Shown here in pieces: positions 1 to 9,917 of a stretch of 64,000 bases of DNA. The notes beneath the pieces were generated by a model. It was not told the DNA's origin, did not search any database, and worked only from the letters and a program-made list of their open reading frames with translations. The number at the start of each line of letters is the position of its first letter. Position 1 is the first letter of the stretch. A program made the position numbers and the translations under genes. Source of the stretch: Sphingobium sp. CAP-1 (GTDB lineage: Bacteria; Pseudomonadota; Alphaproteobacteria; Sphingomonadales; Sphingomonadaceae); the NCBI RefSeq assembly GCF_009720145.1, contig NZ_CP046252.1, forward strand, positions 248,001 through 312,000, given 5' to 3'.

Positions 1-512
1 ACAAAGGCGATCTCCGCACGATCCAGTGCCCACCGCGACGAGTAGACGGAATAAGCCAGCGGATGCGTCTTGAAATTTCCAACCGCATCAATTGAGAACG
101 GTGCCTCGAGTATCTCGTCAAGGCCGGCGGCCACCGTCGCCGTCCGAAGCATTGTCGACGTGCCATTTGACAGAAACGCCAGCCGAGCGCCCTTGGCTTT
201 GAGGTCTGTCAGGGCCTCCAGCGCCCCGTCGTGGGGTTCAAGTCGCAGATATGCATCCAGAAGCTCCTTGCGAATTGCCGGATCGACGGATCCGAATAAA
301 CGCAGGACATGGTCCAAGGCATCCTGCGTCAGCTGCCAGAAATTTTCGTAGTTGCCCATCAAGGTACGCACCCACGAATATTCCAGCTGCTTCGCGCGCC
401 ATAGATCTGAGAAGGCCTGGAAATCCGGGCCGATGGATTCGGAGTGGCGACGCACGGCTGCATGGACATCGAGGACAGTACCATATGCATCGAACAGATA
501 TGCCGGCTTCAT
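1..512 (-). CDS. Haloacid dehalogenase, type II (partial, 3' end outside window)
   Basis: The visible 170 N-terminal residues match type II (L-2-)haloacid dehalogenases of the HAD superfamily, which hydrolyse 2-haloalkanoates through an aspartyl-ester intermediate. Seen: motif I as FDAYGTVLDV near residues 7-16, with the nucleophilic Asp at residue 8; the family-typical KQLEYSW stretch near residue 40; motif II as LSNGT; and a lysine in FKTHPLAY that fits motif III. The C-terminal motif with the acidic Mg-binding pair lies beyond the window. The ATG at 512 gives the family's usual N-terminus. It is divergent from malate synthase across a 383-bp gap. A HAD phosphatase with another substrate is possible, but the W...KQLEYSW region favours a dehalogenase. 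Confidence 0.85.
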   Translation of the reverse strand, partial: MKPAYLFDAYGTVLDVHAAVRRHSESIGPDFQAFSDLWRAKQLEYSWVRTLMGNYENFWQLTQDALDHVLRLFGSVDPAIRKELLDAYLRLEPHDGALEALTDLKAKGARLAFLSNGTSTMLRTATVAAGLDEILEAPFSIDAVGNFKTHPLAYSVYSSRWALDRAEIAF

Positions 513-895
513 GATCGCTCGCCCTATCTCGACTATGTTGAAGTGGAAATTCACGGATGACTCGATAATAACATCTAAGTGGTATCGAGGCGCCGTTGTC
601 GAACATCCTATCACCGCGACGTATCGGGTAGCAACTGTAATAGTATGATATCGACAGGGAATTGCACAGGTGCAAATCAAAGATCGATTTTGTCAAAACT
701 AATGCTCGATCACATAATATGATCCATCTCAATTTCCGTATTGAATGATATTCACATCAGAAAGCGCGAATTTTCGGTAATCGACAGATTCGCAGGCTTG
801 GAAGATGTGGGCCAATGGCGAAGGCCGGTGCGCGGGCCGCTTCGTTGCATTTTCCCGAGTGCGCCTGTCCGAGAAATAGTGCGGAGACGGTATCG
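513..895. other. Intergenic region between divergent HAD and malate synthase genes
   Basis: No convincing gene is visible on either strand. The stretch is AT-richer than its flanks, especially at about 640-750, as expected for divergent promoters. I see no clear operator palindrome or riboswitch-like structure. Confidence 0.4.
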
Positions 896-3013
896 ATGAC
901 AAAGGCTATGACTGAAATAGGTAGGCTGTCGGTCTCCGGCGCGCTTGTGGATTTCGTCGAACAAGAGGTTCTTCCCGGCACCGACATCAGCGCTTCGGTA
1001 TTCTGGCGAGGACTGGAAGCGATCTATTCCGCTTTTGCGCAAGAGAACGCTCAGTTGCTTCGAGTGCGCGACCGTATCCAGGAGCAACTCGATGGCTGGT
1101 ACGACGCTCGTGCAAGCGAGCCTATAGACCAGAAAGCCTATCTAAGCTTCCTTCGATCGATCGGATACCTGGTCGACGAGCCGGCGCCTTTCCTTGTTGG
1201 CGCTGACAATGTCGACGAAGAACTGTCCGCGATATCGGGTCCGCAGCTGGTTGTGCCGATCTTGAATGCGCGCTTTCTTCTCAACGCTGCGAACGCGCGC
1301 TGGGGCAGCTTGTACGACGCACTCTACGGGAGCGACGTCGTCGGTACGAAGGTCGAGGCCGGCGGTTATGACGCCAAGCGCGGCGAAAAAGTCGTCGATT
1401 GGGCCAAGCGCTTCCTCGACAGGGCGATACCGCTTGCAAATGGGAGTTGGCGGCGCTGGAAAGGCGGGGAATTGTCGTTGTCCGACCCGGCGTTGTTGGC
1501 GGGACGAAATGGCGACAATCTGCTCTTTCGGCATAATGGCCTCCATATCGAGGTCGTCATTGATCACGATCACCCCATCGGCCGGGATGACCCGGCAGGC
1601 ATCGCCGACATTATTCTCGAATCTGCAGTGTCGACCATATGCGATCTTGAGGATTCGGTTGCCGCAATCGATGCGGCAGACAAGATCGCGGCCTATCGCA
1701 ACTGGCTCGGTCTGATGAAGGGCACCCTCGAGGACAGCTTTCAGAAGAATGGCCGAATGGTCACCCGCCGCCTGAATCCCGATCGCGCATATACAGCGTC
1801 AGATGGAAGCACATTCGCTCTTTCCGGCCGCAGCCTTCTTCTTGTCCGCAATGTGGGTCACTTGATGACAACTCCAGCGGTGCGCCTGCCCGATGGCTCG
1901 GAGGCTCCCGAGGGCATATTGGACGGCGTCCTGACTGCGGTCATCGCCCTGCATGATCTGAAGGGTCGAAAGGGCAATAGCCGGCGAGGCTCGCTCTATA
2001 TCGTGAAGCCGAAAATGCACGGACCCGATGAGGCCGCTTTTACCGATCGGCTCTTCGATGCGATAGAGGATATGCTCAGCCTCCCTCGCTATACGATCAA
2101 AGTCGGGATCATGGACGAGGAGCGCCGTACGTCCGCCAATCTTGCTGCCTGCATCTACGCTGTGAGGAACCGGATCGTTTTCATAAATACGGGATTTCTC
2201 GATCGTACGGGCGACGAGATTCATACTTCGATGCTCGCTGGGCCGATGGTTCGGAAAAGCGAGATGAAGGCGGCCGATTGGATCGGCGCTTATGAAGATC
2301 GCAACGTCCAGATCGGACTAGCGTGCGGGCTCGGGGGCCGAGCACAGATCGGCAAGGGCATGTGGGCCGCCCCTGACATGATGGCGGATATGATTGCGCA
2401 GAAGATCGCGCACCCCCAGGCCGGCGCCAGCACGGCGTGGGTTCCGTCGCCTACCGCCGCAACGCTGCACGCCACCCATTATCATGCAGTCAATGTCTCA
2501 GTCCGCCAGGCGGAGCGACGCGGTGAACCGGTGGCGCCCCTAGAGCGGTTGCTAGCCCTGCCCTTGGCGGGGGGGCGAAACTGGCAAGAGGACGAGTTGC
2601 GAGAGGAGCTTGATAACAATACCCAAGGCATTCTCGGTTACGTCGTCCGATGGATTGACCAAGGTGTTGGCTGTTCGAAGGTCCCTGATATTCACGACGT
2701 TGGCCTGATGGAGGATAGGGCGACGCTCCGGATATCCTCGCAGCATATCGCAAACTGGCTGCTGCACGGCGTCGTCAGCGCCGACGACGTTGAAAACTCG
2801 CTTCGCCGGATGGCCGTAAAGGTGGACAGGCAGAATGCCGGTGATCGGATATATCTGCCGTTGATCAGCGGTGAAAAAGTAAGCTTGGCATTCGAAGCTG
2901 CGCGTTCGTTGATATTCGAGGGACGGGTGCAGCCCAACGGCTACACCGAGCCACTGCTTCATTCATACCGTGCTCGATACAAGCAGCAGCAGGCGGGAGG
3001 TTCCCCCGCATAA
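896..3013 (+). CDS. glcB: Malate synthase G
   Basis: This 705-residue protein should condense glyoxylate with acetyl-CoA to give malate in the cytosol (glyoxylate and glycolate use). Its length suits isoform G rather than the shorter isoform A. Seen: DLEDSVAA near residue 265, VRNVGHLM near 320, the IMDEERRTSAN signature near 405, GLACGLGGRAQIGKGMW near 475, and DVGLMEDRATLRISSQ near 600, which contains the conserved Asp acting as catalytic base in the E. coli enzyme. The ATG at 896 has GGAG about 10 bp upstream and gives the family-like N-terminus; a longer in-frame extension to 815 does not look like the family. No glycolate-oxidation gene follows it. Confidence 0.95.
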   Translation: MTKAMTEIGRLSVSGALVDFVEQEVLPGTDISASVFWRGLEAIYSAFAQENAQLLRVRDRIQEQLDGWYDARASEPIDQKAYLSFLRSIGYLVDEPAPFLVGADNVDEELSAISGPQLVVPILNARFLLNAANARWGSLYDALYGSDVVGTKVEAGGYDAKRGEKVVDWAKRFLDRAIPLANGSWRRWKGGELSLSDPALLAGRNGDNLLFRHNGLHIEVVIDHDHPIGRDDPAGIADIILESAVSTICDLEDSVAAIDAADKIAAYRNWLGLMKGTLEDSFQKNGRMVTRRLNPDRAYTASDGSTFALSGRSLLLVRNVGHLMTTPAVRLPDGSEAPEGILDGVLTAVIALHDLKGRKGNSRRGSLYIVKPKMHGPDEAAFTDRLFDAIEDMLSLPRYTIKVGIMDEERRTSANLAACIYAVRNRIVFINTGFLDRTGDEIHTSMLAGPMVRKSEMKAADWIGAYEDRNVQIGLACGLGGRAQIGKGMWAAPDMMADMIAQKIAHPQAGASTAWVPSPTAATLHATHYHAVNVSVRQAERRGEPVAPLERLLALPLAGGRNWQEDELREELDNNTQGILGYVVRWIDQGVGCSKVPDIHDVGLMEDRATLRISSQHIANWLLHGVVSADDVENSLRRMAVKVDRQNAGDRIYLPLISGEKVSLAFEAARSLIFEGRVQPNGYTEPLLHSYRARYKQQQAGGSPA

Positions 3014-3436
3014 TGCGTGCCGCAGGCACCCTCAGTGTTTCCGCCGTCGATCCCTGCGTTCCGCAGCACCTACCGCGCCGTATCCTCGCCGATTTGCGCG
3101 ATGACGTGACCGGCTCCTCAATGACAGCATCGTCAAATTCGAGGTGATTGCTGAAGGCGCCCGACTTTCCGACATGCGCTTCGGTGTATTCCTCCAGCCC
3201 GGGTCAGTAAATGCCAAGTCTGAATGGATCTGCACTCCCTTAAGGGCAATCGACGCATGGCGCGCACTACGTCGTGCGCTGACTCGTTTGCGCTACCCTC
3301 GGTACTCAATAGCGTAGCCACGGCAGTGTATGACGGCAGGAAGTTCGAGTCCGTTTCGTGAGATGGCTGGATCGCGCCTCGTCTTGGTTGTTTGGAGCGC
3401 GACTCCTCGGCCCCAAAAAGCTGCCGCGCGCCAGCG
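3014..3436. other. Gene-poor junction downstream of malate synthase
   Basis: No complete gene is supported. Short open stretches on the + strand around 3140-3360 end in stops and could be decayed gene ends, but I recognise no family. The stretch marks the change from the probable chromosomal gene to the accessory island. I see no tRNA-like repeat in it. Confidence 0.35.
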
Positions 3437-5314
3437 TCAGGGATCGACGTAGTCGACGCCGATGCGGGATTGATGCTGCCCCGCCGCCATCAGGAAGCGT
3501 GTCGCGAACGCACTCCTTAACTGTGCAACAATTTCGAGGACAAAAGGCGCGTCTGCTTGCGCCGCCTCGCCCGGAAGTTCGGGCAGAGCTTCGATGTCCA
3601 ACGCATTTGCATTTTCCCCGACCGGAGCGGGGATCTCCTGCGCTGGTGCTGCAGCCTCGGGGGCGGCTGCGGCTGGGAATCCCTGCGCCGCGGAGGCAGC
3701 GCGAAGGCCAGCCTCAGTAGCGAACCAACCGCTGGTGGTTGCACGCCCGCCGTCGCGGCTTACCCTCGTGCCGCCGGGAAGGACGAGCATCGTCAATGCC
3801 GGCTGCCGTCCCTTCTTGTCGAGCGCACGCAAGATCGTGATCTCACGCGTGCTTCCGACCACGACAAATTCCCCAGGCGTGAACCTTTCGGGCGGTGCCC
3901 CGGTCTTCTCCAGCTTGATTAGCTGGACGACGATCGGCCCGTCCTCGCGCGGGACGAGGTCACATGCCGGTGACGCGCACAGCCAAAAGGCGTCATCCGC
4001 GTCCCGCAGGACGGTTCCCGTCGTAACGTGACCGCCCCTGAAGGCATCCGATACCATGAAGGCATTTACGGCCGGCACGACCTTCTGCTGCCAATCGATG
4101 CTTCGATCCGCCGCGATATGTGCCAGCTCGCGGGCACGGATACGTCGGGCGCTCTCGCCGGCCGGCGCCGTGCCAAGCGTCGTGGAAAGCCGGGCGCTGA
4201 GAAGATCGTTGGCGGTCCTGGATATACCGTCGTGGGTCGCAAGCCGCCGCCTGATGATGTCTACGAAGCGGTCGATCAGACTTTGTGCCGAGCCCTCGAT
4301 ATCCGACGGCGACAATACTCCGCTTGCGGCCTCGTCGCTCTCCAAGAGATAAAGTCCGAGCCCGAGTGACAGGTCATCGTCCAGCCAGTTCTCGTGATGC
4401 GCGACGGCCTCCAACTCCAGCGCATTCTGGATTTCGGACAGAATCAGGCGGTAAATGTTCGGCTTCCACGCACGCAGCGCCGAACCCAGCCGCCCCCAAA
4501 CGTATTCTCCCTCGTCCTCCTCGGAACTCGATGGCAGCTTCTGGACGATCGCTACGAAGCAGCTTCCGCAATGCACCCACATAGGCTGGTCGGGCCCGAT
4601 GTTCAGACCGAGAGGAAGCTCACTTGCATCAGGCTCATAGTCGTCAACGAGGGTCGCGATCCATTGCCGGGCAACATAATCAGCCAAACTCTTGAGGTTG
4701 GAGAGATGGATTCCGGCGGTCTGCATGGACTGGCGCAGGTCGTTGTTCCAGCCGATCTTGCCGTCGGTCAAATAGTCACGCAGCCCCGGTGCGTCGATTT
4801 CATAAAAGCGCTCCTCTGCAAGGATATCCTCGGCCGCTTCGAGAATTTCCGGAGACGGCGCCGTGTCGTCCTGAACCGGGGCAAGCCCGCGCATTGCGGT
4901 CGCCACAGTCAGCGCCGTGTTGGCGTTAGCCTCGGCGGTATACAGCACCACCAGATTGAAGTGCGACGACACCGCGAGATGGCGCAGAATCTTGAGCGCC
5001 GTCTTCGATCCGGCTGCACCGAGCTGGTAATCAAGGAGAATTAGGTCGCTCTTTCGCGCCTTATCGAGAAGATGCACGTCCATGTCGTCCGGGACGCGCC
5101 AGTTCTGGATATCGCAGATGAGACCCTTGGCGTGCATGAAGCCATATATGTGCTTTGCGCGCGCGATCTCGCTGAACTCTTCGTCAGTGGCATCGCTCAT
5201 CCGGAGATAGTCCGGAAACTGATCATCGATCAGGACGGCGGTGCGGATTGCGTCGTCGCGAAAGCTCCTTTCGACCGCATCGGCAAAGCGCGCCTCGAAC
5301 GCTTCAAGCTCCAC
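3437..5314 (-). CDS. Receiver-domain protein partnered with the GHKL ATPase
   Basis: A 625-residue protein with a response-regulator-like N-terminal domain. Seen: an acidic pair at D30-D31 (VLIDDQFP), a probable phospho-acceptor D95 in LILLDYQLG, and a Thr in VVLYTAE near 127. This fits a divergent receiver of the type found beside large GHKL ATPases. The remaining roughly 480 residues show no DNA-binding output domain; residues 400-530 look like a separate globular domain, and near 560-590 there is an Ala/Pro-rich linker. It starts with GTG inside the last codons of the ATPase gene (11-bp overlap), so the two are probably translationally coupled. Inference: it receives phosphate or a conformational signal from the C-terminal kinase-like domain of that ATPase. 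Effector activity is not evident. Confidence 0.75.
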   Translation of the reverse strand: MELEAFEARFADAVERSFRDDAIRTAVLIDDQFPDYLRMSDATDEEFSEIARAKHIYGFMHAKGLICDIQNWRVPDDMDVHLLDKARKSDLILLDYQLGAAGSKTALKILRHLAVSSHFNLVVLYTAEANANTALTVATAMRGLAPVQDDTAPSPEILEAAEDILAEERFYEIDAPGLRDYLTDGKIGWNNDLRQSMQTAGIHLSNLKSLADYVARQWIATLVDDYEPDASELPLGLNIGPDQPMWVHCGSCFVAIVQKLPSSSEEDEGEYVWGRLGSALRAWKPNIYRLILSEIQNALELEAVAHHENWLDDDLSLGLGLYLLESDEAASGVLSPSDIEGSAQSLIDRFVDIIRRRLATHDGISRTANDLLSARLSTTLGTAPAGESARRIRARELAHIAADRSIDWQQKVVPAVNAFMVSDAFRGGHVTTGTVLRDADDAFWLCASPACDLVPREDGPIVVQLIKLEKTGAPPERFTPGEFVVVGSTREITILRALDKKGRQPALTMLVLPGGTRVSRDGGRATTSGWFATEAGLRAASAAQGFPAAAAPEAAAPAQEIPAPVGENANALDIEALPELPGEAAQADAPFVLEIVAQLRSAFATRFLMAAGQHQSRIGVDYVDP

Positions 5315-8258
5315 CTTCCAGCCCCCTCATCTCAATTATGAAGTTTGCGCCGGGCAGAATGTGCGGATCTTCCTCGGTCGCGTAACGGATCGCATGGCGG
5401 CCAGCCTCAAGGTTCACCCGGGACAGATACAGTCCGACGCCGCGACCGGAAGAGCGGCGCGTGTAGAACAGCTGAAAAAGACGCCAGACGTCATCCCGGT
5501 CGATACCGGGGCCGGTGTCACCGACAACGATCTTGCCATCGACAAAATCGAAGCGGATCACTCGCTCTTCCGACCGTCCGACCCAATAAACGGCGTTGTT
5601 CACGAGGTTGATGAACACCGGGTAGATGCGTGATTTGAGTTCGGTGAAGCGGATCGAGTCGAAAGCTGGCGTACTCTCAAGCCGGATGCCCCCGTCCGTG
5701 AAGACCGGCCCGAAGAAATCGCGGACATAATCAACGATAGCCTTGCCGGTGATCGTCTCTCGCAACCGGGCGCCGGCCAGTTGGAGAGGTGAGAGGAAGC
5801 GTAGCTTTTCGGTGAGTGACCGATGCGCGTCCATCGCCCGGGTGAAGGCCAGCGTCTTCTTGGCCGTGTCCGGCAGCTTCTCCAAGTTACGGCTCACCTC
5901 ACTGTCGAGCGCTTCAAGCTCATGTCCGATGATCTCGACCGTGATTCCGAGCTGTGCGACCGCGTTCAGGTCACGAACCCGGCGATCGAGTTCTTCCCGA
6001 TCCTCGTCAATCGTGGCGAGCGCCATCTCCGCGTCCACGCCTTCGATTATGGTCCGGATATTACGGACAATCGGCCGGTACCGGTCGTTGAATTCGTCTT
6101 CCAGCTCGCGCCGCACCGTTTCCAACAGGCCGAGAAGATCGTTCAGATCGGTGTCTTGCGACAGCTTGCGCAACAGGGGAGTCGTCGCTCGCTCGTATCG
6201 CGTCCGGTCGTCCTCAAGATTGGATGTCCAATTGGATGTGATCGCCTTGATACCCTCACGGATGTCACCTTGGAACCCCGAGAGAAGTTCGTTCAGTGCT
6301 TTCTCGTGCCGATCCCTGGCGGCTGCAGCGACCTCACGAGGCGAAGACGCACCGACCGTGGCCTCCATCTCGCGGAGCGCTTGGTCGGACAGCAGGATAA
6401 GATCGCTGGCTTCATCCAGTTCGTCCCTGAACGTTCGGTAGCGCGATTCAGCGTCGCCCAACGTGTTCGGGACGTCGAGAGGCGTCAGCGCGGCTAATTC
6501 CGCGCGAGCCAACTCGACCTCGGCGCGCATCATCGCGACCGTGTCCTTCGAAGCCGGCTGTTTCACATCTTTTAATCGTGAAGAGATGCTCTTCGCTCGC
6601 TCAGCCAATTGCGGCATGCGTTTGATCGCGTCGGCGAGGTAAGTCCTGAATTCGCCCCGCCGACGTTTACGCGCCTGCTCGGCCGCCTTGCGACCCTTGA
6701 TGTTTCGCTTCTTGGTCTCCGCGATGCGCTCTTCGCGTTCCGGAGAGTCTGTTCCGAAATAATCTCTGGCCAGTTTGATGAGCAGGGCCTGGACGAGGAG
6801 ACGAAGCTCGCGGCTCGCTCGGTTCTCGACCAGGCCTTCGCGGCCAGCCTTGTCCTTTAGCGCGGGATTTCCGGCGCGCGTGAAGGCAAGTCGTCCGAAA
6901 CTCCGTCGGTGGGCCCAAAAGTAGCGTCCAGCGTGCTTCTGGCGAGTTTCTTCCAGTGAAAAGAAGTCGGCGTCGGCTGAGCCGTATGGCATCACGCGCA
7001 AGCCGTCGCGATACACCCGAACCCCACCGTACCGGTCGACGAGTTCCATTAGATCCTGATGCCGCTTGGCATTGTGCGTTGAGGCCATCGCGACCTGCTC
7101 GAACGTACCGATCGCAAATGCAAAGGGACCCGGCCGATCCGATCTTGCCGGGGGCAACGACCGCGGGGGCGGAATGATGCGTTCGCCTAAATCCTCACCG
7201 AACGCCCGGATTTTGCCGCGGAAAACTCCGGCCTCGTCGAAGGCGCCCTCGACGCTATGTTCAAGTTCTCGGAAATCGGAGAGATCGAACACATCCGAGG
7301 AAGCAAGGATACGACGCGGAACATCTCCATGATAGGCGAGAACCTCATAATCGAACACGACCGGCGCAGCCGACAGCGTGTCGGTGAAGCCGGTCAAAAT
7401 ATCCTTGAGCCTTTGCTTGACCTCCTTCGCTTCATCGTCGTCCGGCGCGGAGCCAAGCCAGACCGACAGTTCATGGTGGGCACCAAGTAGATACAGTGCG
7501 GTACCATGTGAGGCCAAATCCGCGAAGACGGGCCACTCTTCGAGGTGTCGGGCGGAAATCGGCATCTCCGACCAGAAGTCGATCATGGCCTCTGCGGTCG
7601 ATCGTGCACCCGCCGCCTGTTCGGCGGCGGTGTAACGCTGCCAATCGGGTGACAGGATCAAGTCGCCTGTGGCAGATCTCTCCCCGAGATTGTCGAGTAT
7701 CGCCGTTGCCATCGCCCGCAGCCCAACGGCCACTTCGCCGCGCTTGCCGAATGTACGTACAGGCAATGTGATCTGATCAAGTGACAGGAACGGGTTTTCG
7801 AAAAGGCGCCAATCGACCAGAACCGCCGAAATCGGACCATCTGCCTGTTGTGACAAAACAAGAGTCGCCGGCGCGAGAAAAGCGGCCGACAGACGTCCGA
7901 TTCCTTTTTCGCCCTGCCGCTCGCGTGCGGAGCCGGTGAAATCGGCCGGTGGCGCCGGCGGTGGGCCATCAATCTTTGATTCGGTACCGATGACGAGCCA
8001 CTTCTCGACGAAATCCTGCGCCGACATGCCGATACCGTCGTCGAAGACTGCGGCAACGGCCGGGTCACCGTCGAAGATATTGAGCGATACCTGTGTCGCG
8101 TAGGCATCCCACGCATTCTTCCAAAGCTCGCTGACCGCCGTCGGAGCGTCGGCGATCTGACCGCGCCCGAGATGATCGATCGTTCGCGCACGCGTCCGGA
8201 AGGAAACGTTCTCCGCAGCCCGTTCCAGCGACCGGCCGGTTTGATCCGTATCGGTCAT
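5304..8258 (-). CDS. Large ATPase with two GHKL domains (Hsp90/MutL-like and histidine kinase-like)
   Basis: A 984-residue protein. The N-terminus is a GHKL ATPase of the Hsp90/MutL/MORC kind: N-box SELWKNAWDAY near 43-53 and DDGIGMS near 73-79. A long charged, helical and probably coiled-coil middle (about 500-800) follows. The last roughly 120 residues form a second GHKL domain of histidine-kinase type: N-box NLVNNAVYW, GDTGPGI, then FYTRRSSGRGVGLYL. An H-box-like IIGHELEALDSEV precedes it. The first in-frame codon is a GTG at 8273; I prefer the ATG at 8258. It is divergent from vsr with about 34 bp between starts, and overlaps the receiver-domain gene. Likely role: ATP-gated sensor and signal transducer in a restriction- or repair-linked defence system. 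The exact function is unknown. Confidence 0.85.
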   Translation of the reverse strand: MTDTDQTGRSLERAAENVSFRTRARTIDHLGRGQIADAPTAVSELWKNAWDAYATQVSLNIFDGDPAVAAVFDDGIGMSAQDFVEKWLVIGTESKIDGPPPAPPADFTGSARERQGEKGIGRLSAAFLAPATLVLSQQADGPISAVLVDWRLFENPFLSLDQITLPVRTFGKRGEVAVGLRAMATAILDNLGERSATGDLILSPDWQRYTAAEQAAGARSTAEAMIDFWSEMPISARHLEEWPVFADLASHGTALYLLGAHHELSVWLGSAPDDDEAKEVKQRLKDILTGFTDTLSAAPVVFDYEVLAYHGDVPRRILASSDVFDLSDFRELEHSVEGAFDEAGVFRGKIRAFGEDLGERIIPPPRSLPPARSDRPGPFAFAIGTFEQVAMASTHNAKRHQDLMELVDRYGGVRVYRDGLRVMPYGSADADFFSLEETRQKHAGRYFWAHRRSFGRLAFTRAGNPALKDKAGREGLVENRASRELRLLVQALLIKLARDYFGTDSPEREERIAETKKRNIKGRKAAEQARKRRRGEFRTYLADAIKRMPQLAERAKSISSRLKDVKQPASKDTVAMMRAEVELARAELAALTPLDVPNTLGDAESRYRTFRDELDEASDLILLSDQALREMEATVGASSPREVAAAARDRHEKALNELLSGFQGDIREGIKAITSNWTSNLEDDRTRYERATTPLLRKLSQDTDLNDLLGLLETVRRELEDEFNDRYRPIVRNIRTIIEGVDAEMALATIDEDREELDRRVRDLNAVAQLGITVEIIGHELEALDSEVSRNLEKLPDTAKKTLAFTRAMDAHRSLTEKLRFLSPLQLAGARLRETITGKAIVDYVRDFFGPVFTDGGIRLESTPAFDSIRFTELKSRIYPVFINLVNNAVYWVGRSEERVIRFDFVDGKIVVGDTGPGIDRDDVWRLFQLFYTRRSSGRGVGLYLSRVNLEAGRHAIRYATEEDPHILPGANFIIEMRGLEGGA

Positions 8259-8292
8259 GGTTTGTGGGGCCACCCGTTGCTATAACCGCAGC

Positions 8293-8718
8293 ATGGCGGA
8301 CCATATGACACCGGAACAGCGTTCGCGCGCAATGTCACGCGTCGGCGGCAAGGATACGGCGCCCGAATTATATGTTCGACGCGCGTTGCATGCCGTCGGG
8401 CTCCGCTTTCGCCTTCATCGTCGCGACCTTCCCGGAAAGCCCGATATGGTCCTCCCGCGGCATCGCACCGTCGTCTTGGTCCATGGATGCTTTTGGCATG
8501 GCCATGACTGCCCGCGAGGTGCTCGGCCTCAATCAAACCAGGAGTTTTGGGCGGCGAAGCTCGATCGCAACATCGACCGCGATCACAGCACGCGAATACG
8601 CCTGGAAGCGCTCGGTTGGCACGTCGAAACAGTATGGGAATGTGCGCTCGACCTTGGAGTGGAGCGGATAGTGCGCCGACTTCAGCCATCGGCCGACACA
8701 AGGGCGTCAGAGAGATAA
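8293..8718 (+). CDS. vsr: Very short patch repair (Vsr)-type endonuclease
   Basis: A 141-residue protein with the Vsr fold signature: MTPEQRSRAMSRV at the N-terminus, then GKDTAPELYVRRALHAVG, FRLHRRDLPGKPDMVLP with the catalytic Asp, and VHGCFWHGHDC with zinc-linked Cys/His. In E. coli, Vsr nicks T:G mismatches arising from deaminated 5-methylcytosine. The partner methyltransferase lies next door but on the opposite strand, with 3' ends overlapping by 37 bp, unlike the co-directional dcm-vsr of E. coli. ATG 8293 was chosen because it gives the MADHMTPEQRS start; a 12-codon extension to 8257 would run into the divergent gene. In defence islands Vsr-like proteins may act as the restriction nuclease rather than in repair. 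Confidence 0.92.
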   Translation: MADHMTPEQRSRAMSRVGGKDTAPELYVRRALHAVGLRFRLHRRDLPGKPDMVLPRHRTVVLVHGCFWHGHDCPRGARPQSNQEFWAAKLDRNIDRDHSTRIRLEALGWHVETVWECALDLGVERIVRRLQPSADTRASER

Positions 8719-9917
8719 CGCGAAAAATATTCGGCCAGCCTGGGCGGCACTGCGTTGCCGATCATGCGCGCGACCGGTTCGATCATGTCGGTTGGATAGA
8801 AGACATAGTCCTGCGGGAAAGACTGGAGGATTGCGGCTTCCCTCAGCGAAATTCCGCGCACCTGACTCGTGTCAAAATGGCCGAAGCGTCCATTCGAGAT
8901 GCTATGGCATTTCGTCGTAATCGTGGGAGACGGTCGATCCGGGTCCATTCGCGTATAGACATCGGTAAAGCAACGCACCTTGAGCTTCGCGTTCACCTTC
9001 CGGTGGCACGCCAGCGAGAGGTCGCCGTGAGGGGTGTTGTCGAGATAGACATTTGACTCGCCGGGTTTAGCCGAAGCCAGACGCTTCAAGTTGAGGTCGC
9101 TCAGAGTCCGGGTCTTGTGGTTCGGGATTGTTGCGTGCTGCGCCCCGGCGGGAAGCGACGGCAGATGACCGATTGCCGAACGGACCGATCGGACCGCAGC
9201 CGCCGTGTCCTCGAGAGGGACCACCAGATCACCGTCGTGGCCCGGCTCCAGAAACTCCGGCCGCGCCAGCTCCCGTGGAGCAGCAATGAGGATCGAACGA
9301 CGGCGAAACTGCGGAACGCCGAAATCGGACGTGCAGACGACATTCGAGCCGGTCGCATAACCAAGCTTCCTGAGCTGACTACGAAAATCGTTCCAGACGC
9401 CACCATATTTCGGATCGCCGATGCCTTGGACGTTTTCCGACAGGATCATCTCCGGGCGAAACCGCGCAACAAATTTTGCCGCTTCACGCAGCAGATTGCT
9501 ATCGCGTTCGCGACCTTCCTTCCGGGCGTTGCTGAGTTCCTTGCGGGAAAGCTTTGTGAAGGGCTGGCATGGCGCGCAGATCGCGAACATGAGAGGCGCA
9601 CCGGGTGCTTCCGCCCTATATTTCTCGATCAGCTTCTCAAGATCGTCGAACAGTTCTGCCTGCTCGCCATCCGGATAGGCATCGGTTGCGGGGAAGATAT
9701 CCCGCCTGATGAACCGCGGGGTCGAGAAATCAATGGTCGTATTGGGATTGTTCTCGACATAGGTCTGCCGGCAGCGATTGTCCTTATCGACACCGGCGAT
9801 GACGTAGCCCCCAGCATCGATCAGACCGCGCGTGGTCCCGCCCGCACCGCAGAAAAAATCGACCGCCAAGAACGCGGGCCGCTGCCGACGCGCGGCGCTC
9901 ATGGACGGTGCGGTCAT
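8682..9917 (-). CDS. dcm: DNA (cytosine-5-)methyltransferase
   Basis: A 411-residue C5-methyltransferase with ordered motifs: motif I as DFFCGAGGTTRG, motif IV with the catalytic Cys as APCQPF, motif VI as SENVQG, motif VIII as QFRRRSILIA, and motif X as RMIGNAVPP. The target recognition region lies between VIII and X and does not reveal the site. The start at 9917 makes an ATGA overlap with the stop of the upstream HTH gene, indicating coupled translation. It probably protects host DNA within the island that also holds Vsr and the GHKL ATPase. No separate classical type II restriction enzyme gene is visible nearby, which points to Vsr or the ATPase/receiver pair as the effector side. Confidence 0.93.
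   Translation of the reverse strand: MTAPSMSAARRQRPAFLAVDFFCGAGGTTRGLIDAGGYVIAGVDKDNRCRQTYVENNPNTTIDFSTPRFIRRDIFPATDAYPDGEQAELFDDLEKLIEKYRAEAPGAPLMFAICAPCQPFTKLSRKELSNARKEGRERDSNLLREAAKFVARFRPEMILSENVQGIGDPKYGGVWNDFRSQLRKLGYATGSNVVCTSDFGVPQFRRRSILIAAPRELARPEFLEPGHDGDLVVPLEDTAAAVRSVRSAIGHLPSLPAGAQHATIPNHKTRTLSDLNLKRLASAKPGESNVYLDNTPHGDLSLACHRKVNAKLKVRCFTDVYTRMDPDRPSPTITTKCHSISNGRFGHFDTSQVRGISLREAAILQSFPQDYVFYPTDMIEPVARMIGNAVPPRLAEYFSRYLSDALVSADG

Noticed and set aside
815..895. A 27-residue extension of malate synthase
   Set aside because: Family N-termini begin near MTE/MTK; ATG 896 has a GGAG site and the extension is not family-like.
3300..3370. A tRNA T-arm-like GTTCGAGTC near 3345
   Set aside because: The bases flanking the loop do not pair (GGAAG with CCGTT), so it is not a tRNA remnant.
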